Part shown: one piece after another, positions 8,292 to 16,701 of the stretch | Layout: each line of letters starts with the position of its first letter | Position numbering within the stretch: the first letter of the stretch is position 1 | From: Micromonospora chalcea | Lineage (GTDB): Bacteria > Actinomycetota > Actinomycetes > Mycobacteriales > Micromonosporaceae | DNA length: 64,000 nt | Direction: 5' to 3' | Assembly: GCF_002926165.1 (NCBI RefSeq) | Contig: NZ_MAGP01000075.1 | Coordinates: 1-64,000 of the forward strand | Program-made: the position numbers and the translations under genes | Notes under the pieces: model-generated | Databases searched by the model: none | Seen by the model: only the letters and a program-made list of their open reading frames with translations | Told to the model about the DNA's origin: nothing

Positions 8292-9829
8292 CACTTGGCC
8301 AGGGCGACCGACCGGAACCGGATCGCCCGGTCGGTGCGCACCTCGTAGCCGGAGACCTTCTTCGACCAGCCCTGCACCACGTCCGGGTTGTAGAGGTAGA
8401 GGTAGCTGGCGTCGTCGACGATCTGCTTCGCCGCCTGCTCGTACGCCTGCTTGCGGGCGCCCTGGTCGGTCTGGGTGCGCGCGTCGTCCAGCAGCTTGTC
8501 CACCGCCGGGTTCTTGTACTTGTGGAAGTTGAACGTGCCGCCGCTGTGGTGCTGGGCGTAGTAGAACTCGTCCGGGTCGATGTTGCCGAGCCAGCCCAGC
8601 ATGAACCCGTCGAAGTTGCCCTTGGCCTGCTCGTCGAGCCACTGGGCGAAGTCCAGCGTACGGATCTTCACGGTGATGCCGACGTCCTTGAGCTGGGCGG
8701 CGATGACCTGGGCGGCGCTGACCGTCTCCGGGTACTCGCTGGTGACCATCAGGTCCATGGTCAGGTTGCTCACGCCCGCCTGGCCGAGCATCTGCTTGGC
8801 CTTGCCCGGGTCGTGGCTGTAGGGCGCGTAGTCGTAGTAGAACGCGCTGTCCTTCGGGATGGCGGTCTGGTTGACGGTGGCCAGGCCGAACTTCGCCGCC
8901 TTGGTGATCGCCTCCCGGTCCAGGGCGTACCCGATGGCGCGCCGCACCTCGGGATTGTCGAACGGCTTGCGGGCCTCGTTGAGCGCCACGTACCAGTAGT
9001 CGGTGGAGGCCGCCGACTTCACCACCGGGTCGTCGCCGTCCTGCAGCGACTTGACCTGCTGCGGCGGCAGGTTGTCGGTCCACTGCACCTGGCCGCTGCG
9101 CAGGTTCTGCAGCGCCACGGTGGGGTCCTTGACGAAGGTGAACGTGACGCCGTCGAGCTTCGGCTTCTCACCCCAGTAGGCGTCGTTGCGCACCAGCTTG
9201 ATGCTGTCGCCGGCGGTGTAGCCGGCCACCGTGAACGGGCCGCTGCCCACCGGCGCGGTCTTCACCTTGCCGGACTCCACGTTGGACTTCTCCACGATCG
9301 CGACGCCTTTGAACCCACCGAGGTTGGCGAGCAGGTTCGGCGTGGGCGCGCTGAGCGTCACCACCACCGTCGCGGGGTCGGGCCCGGTGACCGACTTGAC
9401 GGTGGCGAACTTGTACGCGTTGTTCAGCTTCTCCTTGATGATCCGCTCGAAGGAGTAGACGACGTCCTCGGAGGTCAGCGGCGACCCGTCGGAGAACTTC
9501 ACGCCCTCACGCAGCGTGAACGTCCAGGTCAGCTGGTCGTCGCTGGTGGTCCACTTGGTCGCCAGCGACGGCACCATCTTCAGGTCGGCGTCCGGCTCGA
9601 CGAGCGTGTCGTAGACGTTCTCCAGCACCTGGAAGCTGTAGTAGGCCGAGGTCTTGTGCGGGTCGAGCTGGTCGGGTTCGCCGCCGATCGCGGCGTTGAG
9701 GATTCCGCCTTCGCCGCCGGCGTTCCCCCCGCCGCCGACGTCGACCGCCTCGCCGCCGGTGCATCCGGACAGGACGCCGACGGTGAGGATGAGTGCGGCG
9801 CCGAACGCGCCGAGCTTGTTCCTGGACAC
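8291..9829 (-). CDS. Peptide-binding lipoprotein of ABC importer (SBP family 5)
   Basis: Extracytoplasmic solute-binding lipoprotein that captures the ligand for the DppBCDF-type importer. I chose the GTG at 9829, which has an AAGGGGGG Shine-Dalgarno upstream and gives a classic lipoprotein signal: SRNK, a hydrophobic helix, then the lipobox LSGC with Cys23 as the lipidated residue. A Gly-rich tether follows. Family 5 landmarks include EPDQLDPHK, the conserved WTFTLREGVKFSDG, and YALDREAI. It has 512 residues before processing. It is first in an operon of six genes ending with ggt, which suggests a peptide ligand, possibly a gamma-glutamyl peptide; the ligand cannot be read from sequence. Confidence 0.93.
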   Translation of the reverse strand: MSRNKLGAFGAALILTVGVLSGCTGGEAVDVGGGGNAGGEGGILNAAIGGEPDQLDPHKTSAYYSFQVLENVYDTLVEPDADLKMVPSLATKWTTSDDQLTWTFTLREGVKFSDGSPLTSEDVVYSFERIIKEKLNNAYKFATVKSVTGPDPATVVVTLSAPTPNLLANLGGFKGVAIVEKSNVESGKVKTAPVGSGPFTVAGYTAGDSIKLVRNDAYWGEKPKLDGVTFTFVKDPTVALQNLRSGQVQWTDNLPPQQVKSLQDGDDPVVKSAASTDYWYVALNEARKPFDNPEVRRAIGYALDREAITKAAKFGLATVNQTAIPKDSAFYYDYAPYSHDPGKAKQMLGQAGVSNLTMDLMVTSEYPETVSAAQVIAAQLKDVGITVKIRTLDFAQWLDEQAKGNFDGFMLGWLGNIDPDEFYYAQHHSGGTFNFHKYKNPAVDKLLDDARTQTDQGARKQAYEQAAKQIVDDASYLYLYNPDVVQGWSKKVSGYEVRTDRAIRFRSVALAK

Positions 9830-9871
9830 AGGCCCCCCTTGCCACTTCCCGGACAAAAGAAAGTTTCGGCG

Positions 9872-9900
9872 AGTCTTGTCTCCGAGCCGGATGATGTCAA
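9872..9900 (-). promoter_or_regulatory. Sigma-70-like promoter of the peptide importer operon
   Basis: On the minus strand TTGACA (9900-9895) is separated by 17 bases from AAGACT (9877-9872). The -35 is a perfect consensus; the -10 is one base from TAGACT. The predicted transcript start near 9865 leaves a leader of about 36 bases before the GTG at 9829. Confidence 0.55.
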
Positions 9901-10006
9901 ACGAATCCAGCCAAAATGACTGGTCGATCGGTGTTGCCGGTGCGGAGTGAACGGTGGTTCAATCCGGGCCCCGACCCGATCCGCCACCGCGCTGGGAGTT
10001 GCCGCC

Positions 10007-11635
10007 GTGACCACACACGAGGTCGTCAACCAGGTCCCCCCGATGGTCGGCCACGACACCGCCGACGACCCGGCGCTGCGCGACGGCGTGACCCGGGAGG
10101 GCGCCGAATGGGCGCTGCCCGGCCTGCAGGAGCTGGGCCGTCTCGCCGGTGGTGAGGAGGCAGCCGAACACGGGCGGCTCGCCAACGAGCACCCGCCGGT
10201 GCTGCGCACCCACGACCGGTACGGCAACCGGATCGACGAGGTGGAGTTCCACCCGTCCTGGCACGAGCTGATGCGTACCGCCGTCGGGCACGGCCTGCAC
10301 GCCGCGCCGTGGACCGACGACCGACCCGGCGCGCACGTGGCCCGGGCGGCCGGCTTCTACCTGTGGCGGCCCGACGCCGGGCACGGCTGCCCCGTCTCGA
10401 TGACCTACGCGGCGGTGCCCGCGCTGCGGCACAGCCCGGAGCTGGCCGACCGCTACGAGCCGCTGCTCACCACCCGCGAGTACGACTTCGGGCTGCGCCC
10501 GCCGCAGACCAAGCACGGGCTGCTCGCCGGCATGTCGATGACCGAGAAGCAGGGCGGCTCGGACGTACGCGCCAACACCACCACCGCCCACCCCGAGCCG
10601 GACGGCAGCTACCGGCTCGTCGGGCACAAGTGGTTCACCTCCGCGCCCATGTGCGACCTGTTCCTCACGCTCGCCCAGGCGCCCGGCGGCCTCACCTGCT
10701 TCCTGGTCCCCCGCGTGCTGCCCGACGGCGCCCGCAACCCGATGCGGCTGATGCGGCTCAAGGACAAGCTCGGCAACCGCTCCAACGCCTCCGCCGAGGT
10801 CGAGTACGAGCACGCGGTGGCGTGGCGCGTCGGCGACGAGGGCCGGGGCGTGCGCACCATCATCGACATGGTCAACCTGACCCGGCTCGACTGCGTGATC
10901 GGCGCGGCGGCCGGGATGCGTCACGGCGTGACCACCGCCGTGCACCACGCCACCCACCGGCGGGCGTTCGGCGACTACCTGGTTGACCAGCCGCTGATGC
11001 GCAACGTCCTGGCCGATCTCGCGGTGGAGTCCGAGGCCGCCACCGTGCTGATGGTCCGGCTGGCCGGCGCGACCGACCGGTCGGCGCGCGGCGACGACGG
11101 CGAGACCGCGTTCAAGCGCCTCGCCCTCGCAGTCGGCAAGTACTGGGTGTGCAAACGCTGGCCGGGGCACGCCGCCGAGGCGCTGGAGTGCCTGGGCGGC
11201 AACGGCTACGTGGAGGAGTCCGGCATGCCGCGGCTGTTCCGCGAGTCGCCGCTGAACTCGATCTGGGAGGGCTCCGGCAACGTCGCCGCGCTGGACGTGC
11301 TGCGCGCGCTCACCCGGGAGCCGCAGGTGCTCGCCGCGTACGAGGCGGAGGTGGCCGCCGCGGCCGGCGCGGACGCGCGCCTGGACGCCGCCGTACGCCG
11401 GGTGCGTGACGAACTGGCCGACCACACGGACCTGGAGCTGCGCGCCCGGCGGGTGGTGGAGCGGCTGGCGCTGGTGCTGCAGGGCGCGCTGCTGGTGCGC
11501 CACGGCCACCCCGCGGTCGCCGACGCGTTCTGCGCGTCCCGGCTCGACGGCGACCACGGTCAGGCGTACGGGACGCTACCCGGCGGACTGGACCTCGCAG
11601 CGATCATCGACCGCGCCACCCCGAAGATCGGCTGA
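10007..11635 (+). CDS. aidB: AidB-like acyl-CoA dehydrogenase family protein
   Basis: FAD-binding member of the acyl-CoA dehydrogenase superfamily in the AidB branch. In E. coli AidB is part of the adaptive response to alkylation damage and binds DNA; its enzyme activity is weak or unclear. Stretches nearly identical to E. coli AidB include MTEKQGGSDV, YRLVGHKWF, RLKDKLGNRSNAS, and NSIWEGSGN. The GTG at 10007 is preceded by GGGAG (9994-9998) and gives 542 residues, the AidB length. An earlier in-frame ATG at 9947 would add 20 residues without similarity. The downstream MOSC gene starts six bases after the stop, so they probably form a two-gene operon. The MOSC partner has no known link to AidB. 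Confidence 0.92.
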   Translation: MTTHEVVNQVPPMVGHDTADDPALRDGVTREGAEWALPGLQELGRLAGGEEAAEHGRLANEHPPVLRTHDRYGNRIDEVEFHPSWHELMRTAVGHGLHAAPWTDDRPGAHVARAAGFYLWRPDAGHGCPVSMTYAAVPALRHSPELADRYEPLLTTREYDFGLRPPQTKHGLLAGMSMTEKQGGSDVRANTTTAHPEPDGSYRLVGHKWFTSAPMCDLFLTLAQAPGGLTCFLVPRVLPDGARNPMRLMRLKDKLGNRSNASAEVEYEHAVAWRVGDEGRGVRTIIDMVNLTRLDCVIGAAAGMRHGVTTAVHHATHRRAFGDYLVDQPLMRNVLADLAVESEAATVLMVRLAGATDRSARGDDGETAFKRLALAVGKYWVCKRWPGHAAEALECLGGNGYVEESGMPRLFRESPLNSIWEGSGNVAALDVLRALTREPQVLAAYEAEVAAAAGADARLDAAVRRVRDELADHTDLELRARRVVERLALVLQGALLVRHGHPAVADAFCASRLDGDHGQAYGTLPGGLDLAAIIDRATPKIG

Positions 11636-11641
11636 GCGGCG

Positions 11642-12466
11642 ATGACGCGCCTGGTCTCGACGCACCTGTATCCGGTCAAGTCCCTCGGCGGCGTCGACGT
11701 CGACCGGGCCGAGGTCGAGCCGTGGGGGTTGCGTCACGACCGCCGCTGGGTGTTGCTGCGCCCCGACGGCGGCAAAGTGGGCTCGACCGCCATTCCGGCG
11801 CTGCTCGGCCTGACCGCCGCGCCCGGGCCCGGGTCGATCACGCTCACCGACCGCGACGGGTCGTCGCTGAGGGTCGCCGAGCCGGTGGACGGGCCGCTCG
11901 TCCCGACCGACGTGTCCCGGCTGGACACGGTCCGGCTCGCCGCCGACGAGGCCCACGACTGGCTCTCCGCGAGGCTGGACCGCCCGGTGCGGCTGGCCTG
12001 GCTGGACGACCCGCGCCGCCGCCCGATGTCGGCCGAGCACGGCGGCCGGCCCGGCGACCCGCTCAACCTCTCCGACGCCGGACCGCTGCTGGTGGCCACG
12101 GCGCCGTCGCTGCGGCGGCTGCGGGACTGGATCGTCGAGGGCGCGCTGGAACGCGGCGAACCGGCCCCGGTGCCGCTGGCGATGGCCCGGTTCCGGCCCA
12201 CTGTGGTGCTCGACGGGCCGTTCGAGCCGTTCGCCGAGGACGGCTGGACACGGGTGCGCATCGGCGCCGTCGACTTCCGGGTCTCCGAACGCTGCGACCG
12301 CTGCTCGGTGACGCTCATCGACCCGCAGACCCTCGCCAGCGGGAAGGAGCCCATCCGCACGCTGGCCCGGCACCGGCGCCACGACGGCAAGACCTGGTTC
12401 GGCGTCCGGCTGGTACCGGTGACCACCGGCGAGATCCGCGTCGGCGATCCCGTCACCGTCTCCTGA
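11642..12466 (+). CDS. MOSC domain protein with N-terminal beta barrel
   Basis: Predicted molybdenum-cofactor-binding protein of the MOSC family (relatives: YcbX, mARC), which handle N-hydroxylated compounds or sulfur carried on Moco. The N-terminal MOSC_N barrel starts with the usual YPVKSLGG and GLRHDRRWV. The C-terminal MOSC domain carries ARFRPTVVLDG and then SERCDRCSVTLIDP; Cys residues in this segment include the likely Moco ligand. The end GVRLVPVTTGEIRVGD is typical. It has 274 residues, a normal single-module length, with no ferredoxin domain fused. Confidence 0.88.
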   Translation: MTRLVSTHLYPVKSLGGVDVDRAEVEPWGLRHDRRWVLLRPDGGKVGSTAIPALLGLTAAPGPGSITLTDRDGSSLRVAEPVDGPLVPTDVSRLDTVRLAADEAHDWLSARLDRPVRLAWLDDPRRRPMSAEHGGRPGDPLNLSDAGPLLVATAPSLRRLRDWIVEGALERGEPAPVPLAMARFRPTVVLDGPFEPFAEDGWTRVRIGAVDFRVSERCDRCSVTLIDPQTLASGKEPIRTLARHRRHDGKTWFGVRLVPVTTGEIRVGDPVTVS

Positions 12467-12469
12467 TCC

Positions 12470-12484
12470 GGCCGCTCAGCGGCC
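12470..12484. terminator. Small perfect hairpin between convergent MOSC and GNAT genes
   Basis: GGCCGC (12470-12475) and GCGGCC (12479-12484) are exact complements around TCA, which is also the complement of the GNAT stop codon. The stem is only 6 bp, so a bidirectional terminator role is tentative. Confidence 0.4.
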
Positions 12485-13030
12485 ACGCCACTCGTCGGCC
12501 AGGATCGCGTGGACGAGCTGGTCGGCCCACCCGCCCCGGAACCGGTAGCTGCGCACGTGCCGCGCCTCCCGCCGCATCCCGAGCCGGGCCATCAGGCGCG
12601 CCGACGGCTCGTTGTCCGCGTGGCAGCGGGCCACCACCCGGTGCAGCCCGAACTCGCCGAAACCCCAGTCCAGCAGCGCCCCGGCCGCCTCCGTGGCCAG
12701 CCCCCGGCCGCCGTGGTCGGGGTGGAACACGTACCCCAGTTCGGCGGTGCGGTCCGCGGCGCTGCGCCACACCAGCTCGACCGCGCCGATCACCCGCCCG
12801 TCGCGCACCACGGCGAGCGTCAGGCAGTCGCCCTCCGCGCGCAGCGCGTCCTCGCCGGCCATCGCGGTCACCGACGCCAGGGACTCCGCCCGGGTACGCG
12901 GGGCGGCGCCCGCCATCCAGCGGACCACGTCCGGGCGGCGCTGCCAGGCGTGCACGTCGTCGAGGTCGTCGAGCGTCACCGGGCGCAGCAGCAGCCGGGT
13001 CGTGCGCAGCGGGTACGCCGGGTGGGCCAT
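12476..13030 (-). CDS. GNAT N-acetyltransferase (RimJ/RimL-like)
   Basis: Acetyl-CoA-dependent acetyltransferase of the Acetyltransf_3/RimJ-RimL type. The protein begins LRTTRLLLRPVTLDDLDDVHAW, the classic first strand of this group. The acetyl-CoA loop is HPDHGGRGLATEA, and strand beta-5/helix-4 reads LHRVVARCHADNEPSARLMARLGM, also diagnostic. It has 184 residues, as expected. The substrate is unknown; family members acetylate ribosomal protein N-termini, antibiotics or small amines. The ATG at 13030 lies 25 bases from the divergent aminotransferase gene, so promoters of both must overlap coding sequence. Confidence 0.88.
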   Translation of the reverse strand: MAHPAYPLRTTRLLLRPVTLDDLDDVHAWQRRPDVVRWMAGAAPRTRAESLASVTAMAGEDALRAEGDCLTLAVVRDGRVIGAVELVWRSAADRTAELGYVFHPDHGGRGLATEAAGALLDWGFGEFGLHRVVARCHADNEPSARLMARLGMRREARHVRSYRFRGGWADQLVHAILADEWRGR

Positions 13031-13055
13031 CGGGCGATGGTAGGAGGAACCTAGG

Positions 13056-14273
13056 GTGGGCCGCATGGTCGTTTCCGCCGACGACGGCAACCCGCTCACC
13101 CAGCTCACGCTCGACCAGCTCCGGCAGCGCACCAGCGTGAAGTGGCGGCTGTACCCGCCGGACGTGCTGCCGCTGTGGGTGGCCGAGCAGGACGTGCCGC
13201 TGGCGCCGCCGGTGGCCGAGGCGCTGCGCCGCGCGGTCGACCTGGGCGACACCGGATACGCGTACGGCACCGGGTACGCCGAGGCGGTCGGCGGGTTCGC
13301 CGCGCAGCGGTGGGGCTGGGCCGACTTCCCGGTCGGCCGGACCACGCTGGTGCCGGACGTCATGATGGGCACGGTCGAGGTGCTGCGCCTGGTCACCGGG
13401 CCGGGCGACGCGGTGGTGGTCACTCCCCCGGTCTACCCGCCGTTCTACGCGTTCGTCACGCACGCCGACCGGCAGGTGATCGAGGCGCCGCTCGGCGCGG
13501 ACCTGCGGCTCGACCCGGCCGCGCTGGAGGAGGCGTTCCGGCGCGCTCGTGCGATCGGCGAGCGGCCGGCGTTCCTGCTCTGCAACCCGCACAACCCGAC
13601 CGGCGTGGTGCACCGGCCCGACGAGCTGGCCACCGTCGCGGAGCTGGCCGCCCGGCACGGCGTCCGGGTGGTCTCCGACGAGATCCACTCTCCGCTGGCG
13701 CTACCAGGTGCGCGGTTCACCCCGTACCTGACGGTGCCCGGCGCCCAGAACGCGTTCGCGCTGCTGTCGGCGTCCAAGGCGTGGAACCTCGCCGGGCTCA
13801 AGGCGGCGCTGGCCGTCGCCGGGCCGGACGCCGCCGACGACCTGGCCCGGATGCCGGAGGAGGTGAGCCACGGCCCGAGCCACTTCGGCGTGCTCGCGCA
13901 CACCGCCGCGTTCCGGGCCGGCGGGCCGTGGCTGGACCGGCTGCTCGACGGCCTGGACGCCAACCGGGCACTGCTCGGGTCGCTGCTGGCCGAGCACCTG
14001 CCGGCCGTGTCGTGGCGGCCGCCGGAGGGCACGTACCTGGCCTGGCTGGACTGCCGCGCCCTCGGCGTGCCCACCGAGGCGGGCGACGGCCCGGGGGTGG
14101 CCAGCGATCTGGACGGGCCGGCGCGGATGTTCCTCGACCGGGCCCGGGTGGCGCTCAGCTCCGGGCACGTCTTCGGCGCCGGCGGCGCCGGATTCGTCCG
14201 GCTCAACTTCGCCACCTCCCCCGCCGTGCTCACCGAGGCGGTGACCCGGATGGGCCGCGCGGCGACCGGCTGA
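13056..14273 (+). CDS. PatB/MalY-type PLP-dependent C-S lyase (aminotransferase fold)
   Basis: Fold-type I PLP enzyme. The closest group is the cystathionine beta-lyase/PatB family, which releases thiols from cysteine S-conjugates. Motifs in order: LPLWVAEQD near the N-terminus, [16 protein letters not shown], the PLP-contact Asp in VVSDEIH, and the Schiff-base Lys in LLSASKAWN. The last is the MalY/PatB form and differs from plain aspartate aminotransferases. It has 405 residues. A perfect AGGAGG (13042-13047) lies 8 bases before the GTG at 13056 and 17 bases before the ATG at 13065, so the GTG is preferred. Substrate unknown; a role in cleaving imported or mycothiol-derived Cys conjugates is only a guess. 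Confidence 0.88.
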   Translation: MGRMVVSADDGNPLTQLTLDQLRQRTSVKWRLYPPDVLPLWVAEQDVPLAPPVAEALRRAVDLGDTGYAYGTGYAEAVGGFAAQRWGWADFPVGRTTLVPDVMMGTVEVLRLVTGPGDAVVVTPPVYPPFYAFVTHADRQVIEAPLGADLRLDPAALEEAFRRARAIGERPAFLLCNPHNPTGVVHRPDELATVAELAARHGVRVVSDEIHSPLALPGARFTPYLTVPGAQNAFALLSASKAWNLAGLKAALAVAGPDAADDLARMPEEVSHGPSHFGVLAHTAAFRAGGPWLDRLLDGLDANRALLGSLLAEHLPAVSWRPPEGTYLAWLDCRALGVPTEAGDGPGVASDLDGPARMFLDRARVALSSGHVFGAGGAGFVRLNFATSPAVLTEAVTRMGRAATG

Positions 14274-14286
14274 CGGCCGGACCGGC

Positions 14287-14308
14287 ACCGGCGCCCCGCG
14301 GCGCCGGT
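14287..14308. terminator. Bidirectional hairpin between PatB-like gene and dinB-like gene
   Basis: ACCGGCGCC (14287-14295) and GGCGCCGGT (14300-14308) are exact complements around CCGC. It lies between two convergent genes and can end transcription from both sides. Confidence 0.75.
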
Positions 14309-14320
14309 ACGCCGGCCGGC

Positions 14321-14905
14321 TCAGGTGGTGGTCTGCCCGTCGATGCTCTCGCGCAGGATGTCCGCGTGCCCGGCGTGCTGGGTGGTCTCGGCGATGACGT
14401 GGATCAGCACCCGCCGGATGCTGCGGACCGAGCCGGGCTCGTTCCACGGCGCGTCCGGCACCGGCCAGGTCGCCGACAGGTCCTCGACGCCGGCGACGAT
14501 CTCCTCGGTACGGGCGGCGATGCGGGCGTAGCGGTCCAGGATGGCCGGCAGCGTGTCCTCGGGCAGCATCTGGAAGTCCCGTCCCCGCTCGATCGCCCAC
14601 TGCGGCAGCTCGCGGGCCTGCCCGGACATGAAGTCCTCCCAGGTGACGCCCTCGGGCATGGCGAAGGACATCGCCGACGGGCCTTCGACCACGAACCGCA
14701 GCCACGCCTCCTCGGTGGACGCGACGTGCTTGATCAGGCCGCCCAGGCAGAGCGCGCTGACCGTCGGCTTCTGCCCGGCCTGCTCGTCGGTCAGGCCGCG
14801 TACCGTGTTGGTCAGCATGTTCCGGGCCTCGGCGAGCTCGGCCAGCAGGTCGGTCCGCTCGGCGTCGAGGGTGGTGGGGGTCGTGGTGGTGCCGGTCATC
14901 GTCAT
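14321..14905 (-). CDS. DinB superfamily (DUF664-type) protein
   Basis: Four-helix DinB-like protein. Actinobacterial members are metal-dependent enzymes, some using mycothiol. The usual three-His metal site can be recognised: LGGLIKHVASTE (first His), and IHVIAETTQHAGHADILRE, which carries the last two. It has 194 residues. Two ATGs compete: 14905, and 14899, which stands at the better distance (10 bases) from GGAAGGA (14910-14916); the difference is two residues. The gene faces a WYL regulator across ~90 bases, a pairing that suggests control by that regulator. Confidence 0.85.
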   Translation of the reverse strand: MTMTGTTTTPTTLDAERTDLLAELAEARNMLTNTVRGLTDEQAGQKPTVSALCLGGLIKHVASTEEAWLRFVVEGPSAMSFAMPEGVTWEDFMSGQARELPQWAIERGRDFQMLPEDTLPAILDRYARIAARTEEIVAGVEDLSATWPVPDAPWNEPGSVRSIRRVLIHVIAETTQHAGHADILRESIDGQTTT

Positions 14906-14994
14906 CGGTTCCTTCCGGTCCTGATCGGGTACGGGCCCACACTCGCAGGCGTAGCGGTCAGGATGTGTCCTCTTCTGCGGGGAGAATGCGAGTC

Positions 14995-15984
14995 GTGCCG
15001 ACGACTTCCGCGCGACTGCTCTCCCTGCTGTCCCTGCTTCAGGCCCGCCGGGACTGGCCGGGCGCGCTGCTCGCCGAACGGTTACGGGTCAGCGCGCGTA
15101 CCGTGCGCCGCGACGTCGACCGGCTGCGGGAGCTGGGCTATCCGATCGAGAGCACCAAGGGCCCGGAGGGCGGCTACCGTCTCGGCGCCGGCTCGGCGCT
15201 GCCGCCGCTGCTCTTCGACGACGAGCAGGCGGTCGCGCTCACCGTGGCGTTGCAGACCGCCGCCACCGGCGTGACCGGCATCGAGGAGGCCGCCGCGCGG
15301 GCGCTGACCACGGTGCGGCAGGTGATGCCGCCCCGGCTGCGCCACCGAGTCGACGCGCTGCGGGTGATCGCGGTGGAACGGGCCGGCACGCCCGCCGCGG
15401 CCCGCGTGGAGCCGGGACTGCTGATGACACTCAGCGCCGCCGTGCACGCCCGCGAGGAGCTGCGCTTCGACTACGACTCGGTGTCGGCGTCCGCTCCCGA
15501 CGCGCCGCCGCGCCGCGCGCAGCCGCACCACCTCGTCACCTGGGGCGGGCGCTGGTATCTCGTGGCCTGGGACCTGGACCGCGACGACTGGCGCACGTTC
15601 CGGGTCGACCGGATCAGCCCGCGTACGCCCACCGGCCCTCGGTTCACGCCGCGCGAGCTGCCCGGCGGGGACGTCGCGGCGTACATCGCCGGCCGGTTCA
15701 AGGGCGCCACCGGGCCGGGTGACTGGCCCTGCCGGGGTGAGGTGATCCTCGACCTGCCCGCCCGGACGGTCTCCGCGTGGACCCGCGACGGCATCGTCGA
15801 GGAGCTGGGGCCCGATCGCTGCCGTCTGACCCAGGGCGGCTGGTCGTGGACCGGGCTGGCCGCCCTGCTCGGCCGCTACGACGCCGACATCGAGGTGGTC
15901 GGGCCGCCCGAGTTGCGGGAGGCGTTCGCCCGCCTGGCCCGCCGCTACGCCGCAGCAGCGGAGGGCCCGAACCCGCCTCGGTAG
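14995..15984 (+). CDS. WYL-domain transcriptional regulator (YafY type)
   Basis: HTH-WYL regulator that senses a ligand, possibly a nucleic acid or nucleotide, through the C-terminal WYL domain. The N-terminal HTH_11 domain has LLAERLRVSARTVRRDVDRL; the WYL motif occurs as GGRWYLVAWDLDRDDWRTFRVDRI near residue 180-205. A C-terminal WCX-like domain ends the protein. I chose the GTG at 14995, giving the typical beginning PTTSARLLSLLSLLQARRDWPG and 329 residues. An ATG at 14986 and a GTG at 14965 are possible but have worse spacing to GGGGAG (about 14979-14984). It is divergent from the DinB gene and is its likely regulator. Confidence 0.87.
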   Translation: MPTTSARLLSLLSLLQARRDWPGALLAERLRVSARTVRRDVDRLRELGYPIESTKGPEGGYRLGAGSALPPLLFDDEQAVALTVALQTAATGVTGIEEAAARALTTVRQVMPPRLRHRVDALRVIAVERAGTPAAARVEPGLLMTLSAAVHAREELRFDYDSVSASAPDAPPRRAQPHHLVTWGGRWYLVAWDLDRDDWRTFRVDRISPRTPTGPRFTPRELPGGDVAAYIAGRFKGATGPGDWPCRGEVILDLPARTVSAWTRDGIVEELGPDRCRLTQGGWSWTGLAALLGRYDADIEVVGPPELREAFARLARRYAAAAEGPNPPR

Positions 15985-16001
15985 CCGGGCCGGCCGGGGT
16001 G

Positions 16002-16313
16002 TCAGTCGGTGGGCAGGAGCGGGCGCATGAACGTGCGCTCGTACCGCAGGACGCAGCCCGACTCGTCGCGGATCCGGTCGGCGGCGACGAACTCGGGGTC
16101 CACTCCGAACCGGGCCCGGTACTGCTCGTACGCCGCCAGGCTCTCAAAGCTGAACAGCGCCTCGGCCCGGTCGCTGGCGCCCTCGGCGGGCAGGAAGTAG
16201 CCGTGGTGCACGCCGCCGTGCCGTGCCACCAGCCGCATCCAGGTGCGGGCGAAGCGCTCGAACGCCTCGATCTGTGCGGGGTCGATCGTGTAGTGCACGA
16301 CGCAGGTGATCAC
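16002..16313 (-). CDS. NIPSNAP-family small protein
   Basis: A 103-residue protein with a ferredoxin-like dimeric alpha/beta-barrel fold. Features are the opening TCVVHYTIDP, the helix FERFARTWMRLVARHGGVHHGYF, and the segment ALFSFESLAAYEQYRARFG; the family name comes from human NIPSNAP proteins and the biochemical role is unknown. It starts with a GTG at 16313. A convergent WYL gene ends 17 bases away. Upstream lies the flavin reductase remnant, so a former two-gene unit is possible. Confidence 0.8.
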   Translation of the reverse strand: MITCVVHYTIDPAQIEAFERFARTWMRLVARHGGVHHGYFLPAEGASDRAEALFSFESLAAYEQYRARFGVDPEFVAADRIRDESGCVLRYERTFMRPLLPTD

Positions 16314-16336
16314 GCGGCCACGATAGCGACGGTCGG

Positions 16337-16701
16337 TCAGGCGGCGCAGCGGCGGTCGCCGGGGTCGGTCGTGTCGGCCAGGCCCGCGTACCGGCCCCGG
16401 TGGCAGAGCAGCGGCGAGCCGACGTCGGCGTGCCACAGCAGCTCCGGCTCGGCCAGCACGACGGCGTGGTCCCCGACGACGACCCGGTCCACCACCCGGC
16501 ACAGCAGCCAGGCCAGTGTGTCGTCGAGGACCGGCACCCCTTCCCGGGCCGGGCCGCCAGCGGGTCGGCTCGGCGAACCTGTCGATCCCGCTGGCGGCGA
16601 ACCTCCGGGCCACCTCGTGCTGGCCGTGCCCGAGCAGGTGCACCGCGACGTGCCGGGCCCGGGACACCACCGGCCAGCTCGACGAGCCCAGGTCCAGCCG
16701 G
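16337..16701 (-). pseudogene. Truncated and frameshifted flavin reductase remnant
   Basis: Two adjacent reading frames together spell the C-terminal two thirds of a flavin reductase-like (FMN-binding) domain. The first frame gives SSWPVVSRARHVAVHLLG and FAASGIDRFAEPTRW; after a one-base shift near 16545-16560 the second gives VPVLDDTLAWLLCRVVDRVV, VGDHAVVLAEPELL and PLLCHRGRYAGL up to the stop at 16337. The N-terminal ~60 residues that normally contain the FMN-binding strands are absent: upstream sequence is the 3' end of the YeiH gene, whose stop codon abuts the remnant. Both the missing 5' part and the frameshift argue against function. A single sequencing error could explain the shift but not the truncation. 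Confidence 0.65.

Noticed and set aside
9947..10006. N-terminal extension of AidB from the ATG at 9947
   Set aside because: The 20 added residues do not look like AidB, and GGGAG fits the GTG at 10007.
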